From Colias croceus (taxonomy: Eukaryota; Arthropoda; Insecta; Lepidoptera; Pieridae): DNA of 64,000 nt. Below, piece after piece: positions 26,801 to 32,800 of the stretch (its first letter is position 1; each line of letters starts with the position of its first letter). Where the stretch lies: positions 5,768,501-5,832,500 of the forward strand of contig NC_059548.1 of the NCBI RefSeq assembly GCF_905220415.1, written 5' to 3'. Below the pieces are notes generated by a model. It did no database searches. It saw nothing but the letters and a program-made list of their open reading frames with translations, and was not told where the DNA came from. The translations under genes were made by a program, and so were the position numbers.

Positions 26801-29800
26801 ATAGCTACTCCAACTCCTTGAAAATGACACCCATGACGAAAAGATTTCAAATTTTCGTCGGTGCCATCTTGGATTTTAGTTTTGACCTCATATTGGTTAA
26901 TAGCTACCCCAAAAACCACCCACATTTGCAAATGTGTTTGCTACTTAGGAAAAGTTCATATTTAAAGATATAGGTAATGTGAATGTGTGGTAACGAATTT
27001 AATTTATTTCATTCCGACTGTTTCTCGGAATAACATACATTTACTAAGAATTGCTTACAATGCCGGGTTTAATATATTGCCGGTAACATATAATATTATG
27101 TATGATAATAATTCTTAAAAAAGTATTTTATACATTTCTTAAAAAGCTTCGATATTGTATACAATAATACAATTCATATTCAAATTGTTGTAAAATAGTC
27201 ACACTTTTTTAAGTTGGTTGAATACACTAAAATACTTATAAGGATCGTACCTACTAATAATAGTAACAAAATGAATTTTTAAAGTTCCCAGTAATCTTCT
27301 GGAATCAATTTCAATAAAAATATAAAAAAAAATAATATCAAGTATGAAGATGGTCTATAAAATGGAATGCGCTATGTTTACGTGAGCGCGATGTTCCCGC
27401 GAACCACGTGGCGACGTTAGATACCTAAATTTGAGTAACGCAGATTTGTGACAGCGTCCTTAACAGTTTAGCTTAACATTTTTATAGCATAGCACGCGTT
27501 TTACACATTAATTCTATATTAACAAGTTCCCAATTTATCTTTGGATAACCTTAAACATATTATATTAGGACGCGAAAAAGGTTCCCCTTGATTGCCAGTC
27601 TGTCAGTCCATTATGTCGGTTTCTCAGAAACGAAAATTCGTATACGGTCTAATGTTTCGAATATATGAATTATAGTAGGTATACGGTCTACATTATAATT
27701 CATATATTCGAAACATTATAATTCTTTATTAACTTTTAACAATATATTTATAGTTAATTTGAAAGAAGAAAGCTTAGAAAGATTTCGCTGTCAATATCGT
27801 TGTAGTAATGATACTTTCCAATGTGCGACAAATTCGAAATTTTACCATCAATCGTTGAATTTCTAATTAGATGTCTAATTATGCGAAGCTGAACAGCAAT
27901 TTAAGTAACATATTTCTAAATTCTACAGCACCTTTACTTAATTCGTAGTTAACTTATTTTAAGTTTTTAACTGTCTCTGCTTAATTAATTTTTACCGTTA
28001 TCAAATTTTAAAACACAACTTACCAACGTTACTTTTTAACTAATATGAATACCTAACTTACTGAGTCAATTAACACCATCACATATTACTTTTAATTTCA
28101 TGCATAAAACAACAAAGATTTAAATATCACGACAATTTATTACTAAGAAAATATTCACTAATTCACCCTTATAAACGATTCTCACAAGCGTATTTAGTGT
28201 TTCTTGCAGAAGAATAGCATCTATAAAATATGGACTGTAGAAGCAATGTAGGTAATATGTATTAAAATACTATGACGCAATCGAGTTAAATGAAAGAGTT
28301 CATAGAAATATATAAGATGGCTGCGGATTCCTTCCTATTCAAATGATCTTCGATAATTTTCAACATGGGCTCAAATACTTGAAACCATCTGGTTATAAAG
28401 AACAAAAAAGGGAATAGCAAGAACGAAGTACACTTTAACCTCCCCTATTGAAGGGAATTGGTTCTAATTTCGGAATGGTCATCAATCATACTTAGCTTAG
28501 ACAGGCTCTGCGTTTGTTTCCTTCGTTTGATTTTAACCCAGTGTTGAGTCAATACATTGTTTTCACTTTGTAGGGATTAAGGCATTTATTCAAAACTAAA
28601 TTGTTACTACGAATCGATCGTTAAAATAAGTTGCTTGGCTCGATCTTTCTGTCTCAGATCTGTAATTATCTTCACGAATTTAATACTCGAAAGCTTATCC
28701 TAACATAAGTTGTAAGAAGACGCGTAATTAATAATTAATACCAACCAGACGGTTATTTCAATTATTGTATTTTGCACAATTAAAATATTCCGTATCAAAA
28801 TTGCTCAAGTCCGAATCAAGTTAAACGCAAGTTCGATAACCCTGTTAAAGGCAACGCACTGCCTTTATTAACTGAAGAATGGTTATATATAAACCTCAGA
28901 AGCCTCAATATATTATTTGTACAGTTTAAAAACTTAACATTGAATTAGTTAAATACACAATACAGTATGTAGTACACTACAACATATTAGGTTTATTATA
29001 ATATTCTAAAAGCATTCAATTTTACAGCGACCTAAATTTCAACTTAATATGTTTACAGATTACAGAATCTTTATATATGACTAAACTGTGTAAATAAACA
29101 TTATGAGATCTTATGAACAAAAACTTGTAAAAATGTTTACAAAAACACAACGCAATCAATGATTTTAGTTCACCTCGACACCACCTTGTAAGAGTTATCT
29201 AATCTTACAGAAATAACTTAAAAACCTTTTTAAACGTTTTTAAACCTCCTTCAATATTAGAATATTCAGTTCAACATACCGGGAGTCCAGAGTGCTGTTG
29301 AGGCGTTGCGAGCGCCGGAGCGGCGCGTTCCGCACCGCGCTCACTGGCTCCTCCCAGCTACCACCGGCTGATCGATGTTCATCTGTGAAACGACATAATT
29401 TTAGCAATCACATTACCTATTGGAGGTACATCGGAACGCACCTAGTGTTTACTCAAAATACTGCATAGATAATGAGATGAATGAAAAATTTGCATTAGAT
29501 TTACAATTTTATTTTTACACAATTCCTGTAATGCTGTCGAGTGACAACAAAGGTATATGTAGTAGGTATGTTCGTTATGGTTCATTATAAAAATTAGCTG
29601 TATGGTTACTGTAGCTGAGTATTTAGGTACTGGGTACTATAAATCTACTAATATCGAAGGTAAATTAAGCACTGCTTACATTCCATTATTGATTAATCGT
29701 ATATATAATACGTGTGCTTTTACTCTAAGCACATATGACAGATATCTTATTCCGAGCCGGTACAAATTAACCTAAAATTAAACTAAATTCAATTTCGACT

Positions 29801-32800
29801 AGCAAGTTCAACATCTAACGTCTACTAAAATTACGAAATCATAGAGTAAGATGAGACTTACCCTAGTCCCTTTCCATTGGAGCAAAACAAGAAAAATACA
29901 TTATGAATACGATGTAAGTCAATGTATACTTTGAACGCTGTTATAGTTCAAGCAATTTATGAGTTTGTTTCGCCTCGAAACACAAGTTGTAAGTCCTTGA
30001 AGACTAGCGTGGGTGGAGAGACCACGTTTTAGCAACGCGACATTTTTAAAATTTCACGTTAAAATACTCAATTAAGTAATGATGTTTAGTAGGTATTAAT
30101 TATCTCAATTATCGTTAACATTTAAAACAAATTAATCAAGAATACATACTTTTACACTTCTTTATCAGCTTGTGTTTAAATTTTGATATTCTATCACACT
30201 TTCTCGAATGTTTCATTATTTCACATGTAGCACAATACGAGATGTTCCAGGAACACTATCTATTTGTTATGTAACAACTTGCCCCTAAGTTCATAGCTAT
30301 GATCTTTACTCTGAACAATATACACACATGTTAACGCTATACATCATTAGGTATCACTAAACACAATATGACGTTTTGTTAAACACACACACACAGGCCC
30401 ACACATCGCCGATACATACAAACACACTAAGATCAAATGAACATGGGCATCAAATACGACACTGCTTAATAGGAAAGTTTATAAACGAATTAATTAAAAA
30501 GTAATAAATATGAATTGCACCGATAAACATTATTTAAACTAGCTTTTACGTTGAGTAGCTATTTTAGAATGAAGGAATATGAAACTAGCTTGGAAACTAA
30601 TTAAAATATTTCTTTTGGTAGCGCGTAAAGTATTTAATCAGATGATTACATTGTTTGTACATCGTGGATACGCGACAGTTCAAATATTTACCGATGTATA
30701 TGTGATAATAAATTGATTGATAATAATTATTAATTAATAATATTCGTTAACAACAATATTATTTGTTTGATATAATACATATTATGTTACTTAGTTGGTA
30801 GGTATTTAGCCTGATTGATTTTAAAATTGTCTCGCAAGGATGTCGCTAAATTATTTTAATTTAAGATAATTACAGAAACAAACATAACATTAGGTACATA
30901 ATTATAGGTGGCTCTTGTTACATAATATTGTAATGACATGCAACATAGGTACTACACGATTCATTATGTTGCTTACAACAAAAAAAATATATTTATTATT
31001 TAACATATTATTATATAGTTAGATCAAGATCACGAATCGAATTTATTGTACCTACTCACGAGTTAATTAATACAAATGATATCTCGATTCTGAAAATAAA
31101 ACAAAATTCATCGCCCTAAAAACGTCACTGTTGGTACCTCTTTCAGTTTATCATGAGATTAAGCCGTCTGTATCCTGACCTAAAATCTATAGATAACGCC
31201 ATTTTAAATATATGTAGTAAATCATACTGACCCACTAGTGGTATATTTTACAATATAATATGCAGTGCTTAATTTAGAAATAGTTTATTTAGATTTTAGA
31301 TGCAGTGATAAGATAGAGAATTCTTTACACAAAGTTATAAACGTTTTGCTTGATCATAGTTTACCGATAGTTTTATAAACATTTCAGATATTTCCGTTGC
31401 AATTTCAATTAGTCCAAACAAAATGCTTTAATTAGTTTTATACAAAGGCGTGACCATAACGAAATTTTGTAAGGCCAAAAGTACTGGGTACCTAATACTA
31501 TCTACAGCGTTTCGAAATTTTTTGAAGGCGAATAGTATCAAATAGATAGACGCAACATGGAGGGCAAACAATGCGAAAACAAACAACGTTCAGATAGCCT
31601 GTATAGATCAAACACGCCCGCTCTGGGTCGTGTAAAAGCGAAATTGCGGGTCCGAAACACGAATCGATTTGCTATCGGTAAGATCTTAGAATAAGTACGT
31701 TACCAAACATCGAAAGTTTTTTTTTTTTTTTTTCAATCTACAACAACTGAATTCAGCTAACACATTTGGCACCAATCGGAACGGTAAAACATAGTTAAAA
31801 GAGAGTAACTAGGTAGGTAGTAGGTACTATGGGTAAAGTCTTGAAAAGTGAGTACACGACAGCTCTACAACATAACGAGACCGGAGATCCTATCTCGCGA
31901 TCTTCCACATAGTGGGTCGAGATCAGAGTCGCCGCGAACACGCCCCGTCACTCGCACAGTTATTGTTTGAACCCAGATCATTATGATTCATGCCGTAATA
32001 TTGCAAGTTTCAGATAAGAATACAACAAACAGGGCGTTGCAGACAAACAATCGTGCATGAAGAATTGTGTCGTCGACATGATTCCTTTGCGAATTGGATT
32101 ATTTAACTAAGATAAGCAATCACTGTTACGATAGTCATTTATGGTATCGACAGATTTAAAAGAAAAAATACTTTCATACTTAGTCTAACCTAGATTATTA
32201 TTAGTAAGGAATTCAAAAGACATTGAAACAAAAAATATCAAGTTCACTCACATGTACACATTACAGTTCATTGTTTAATACATACTGTTTCTAAGAACGG
32301 AAATTCAATAAGAACAATGGCATCACCATCTTTTATAATGTTATATATACATAACGTAACGGCACCGGTTTCCGACTAGCCTCCTCTATCCGACCATTTT
32401 GATTTTTATTTGATAAAACGTTTAAAATACGCGTGACACTCGTGAAACTGAAGGCTTTCGATTCAATCACTTATCGTACGTCATCTGTCCAAAATTGGGT
32501 TTCAAATTTTAACCGACATTTCGTCAATCCAAGAAAAGCTAGGCGAGGGTGTAGTTTGTATTGAATTGAATGCGAAAAAAACATAAAACGGTGAAAATAA
32601 ACATTTGGATTTTTACGCTAAATACTCTGGTAAGTTTGTGGTTAATTTACTTTGAACGTTTTATTGGTGTTTTAAATTATTAATTTTAAAATATACATGC
32701 AAAGATAGCGTGTTTTTATAGGTTTTTTTGGACAAATAATTATGGACGGAATGAGGAGCTTTTCAAAATAACAACATTCCGAAATCCGACCGAATCGGTC

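Larger units (their letters stand above)
18042..29279 (-). other. 11.2-kb intron between exons 2 and 3
   Basis: The largest intron. It contains the Helitron-like copy at 19027-19214, a retroelement fragment at 23833-24021, the inverted pair of 100-bp arrays at 24934-26919 and a 25-bp inverted repeat at 27650-27718, listed separately. A GC-richer segment at about 22890-23050 has no open frame or repeat that I recognise. The rest is AT-rich with no signal. Confidence 0.7.
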
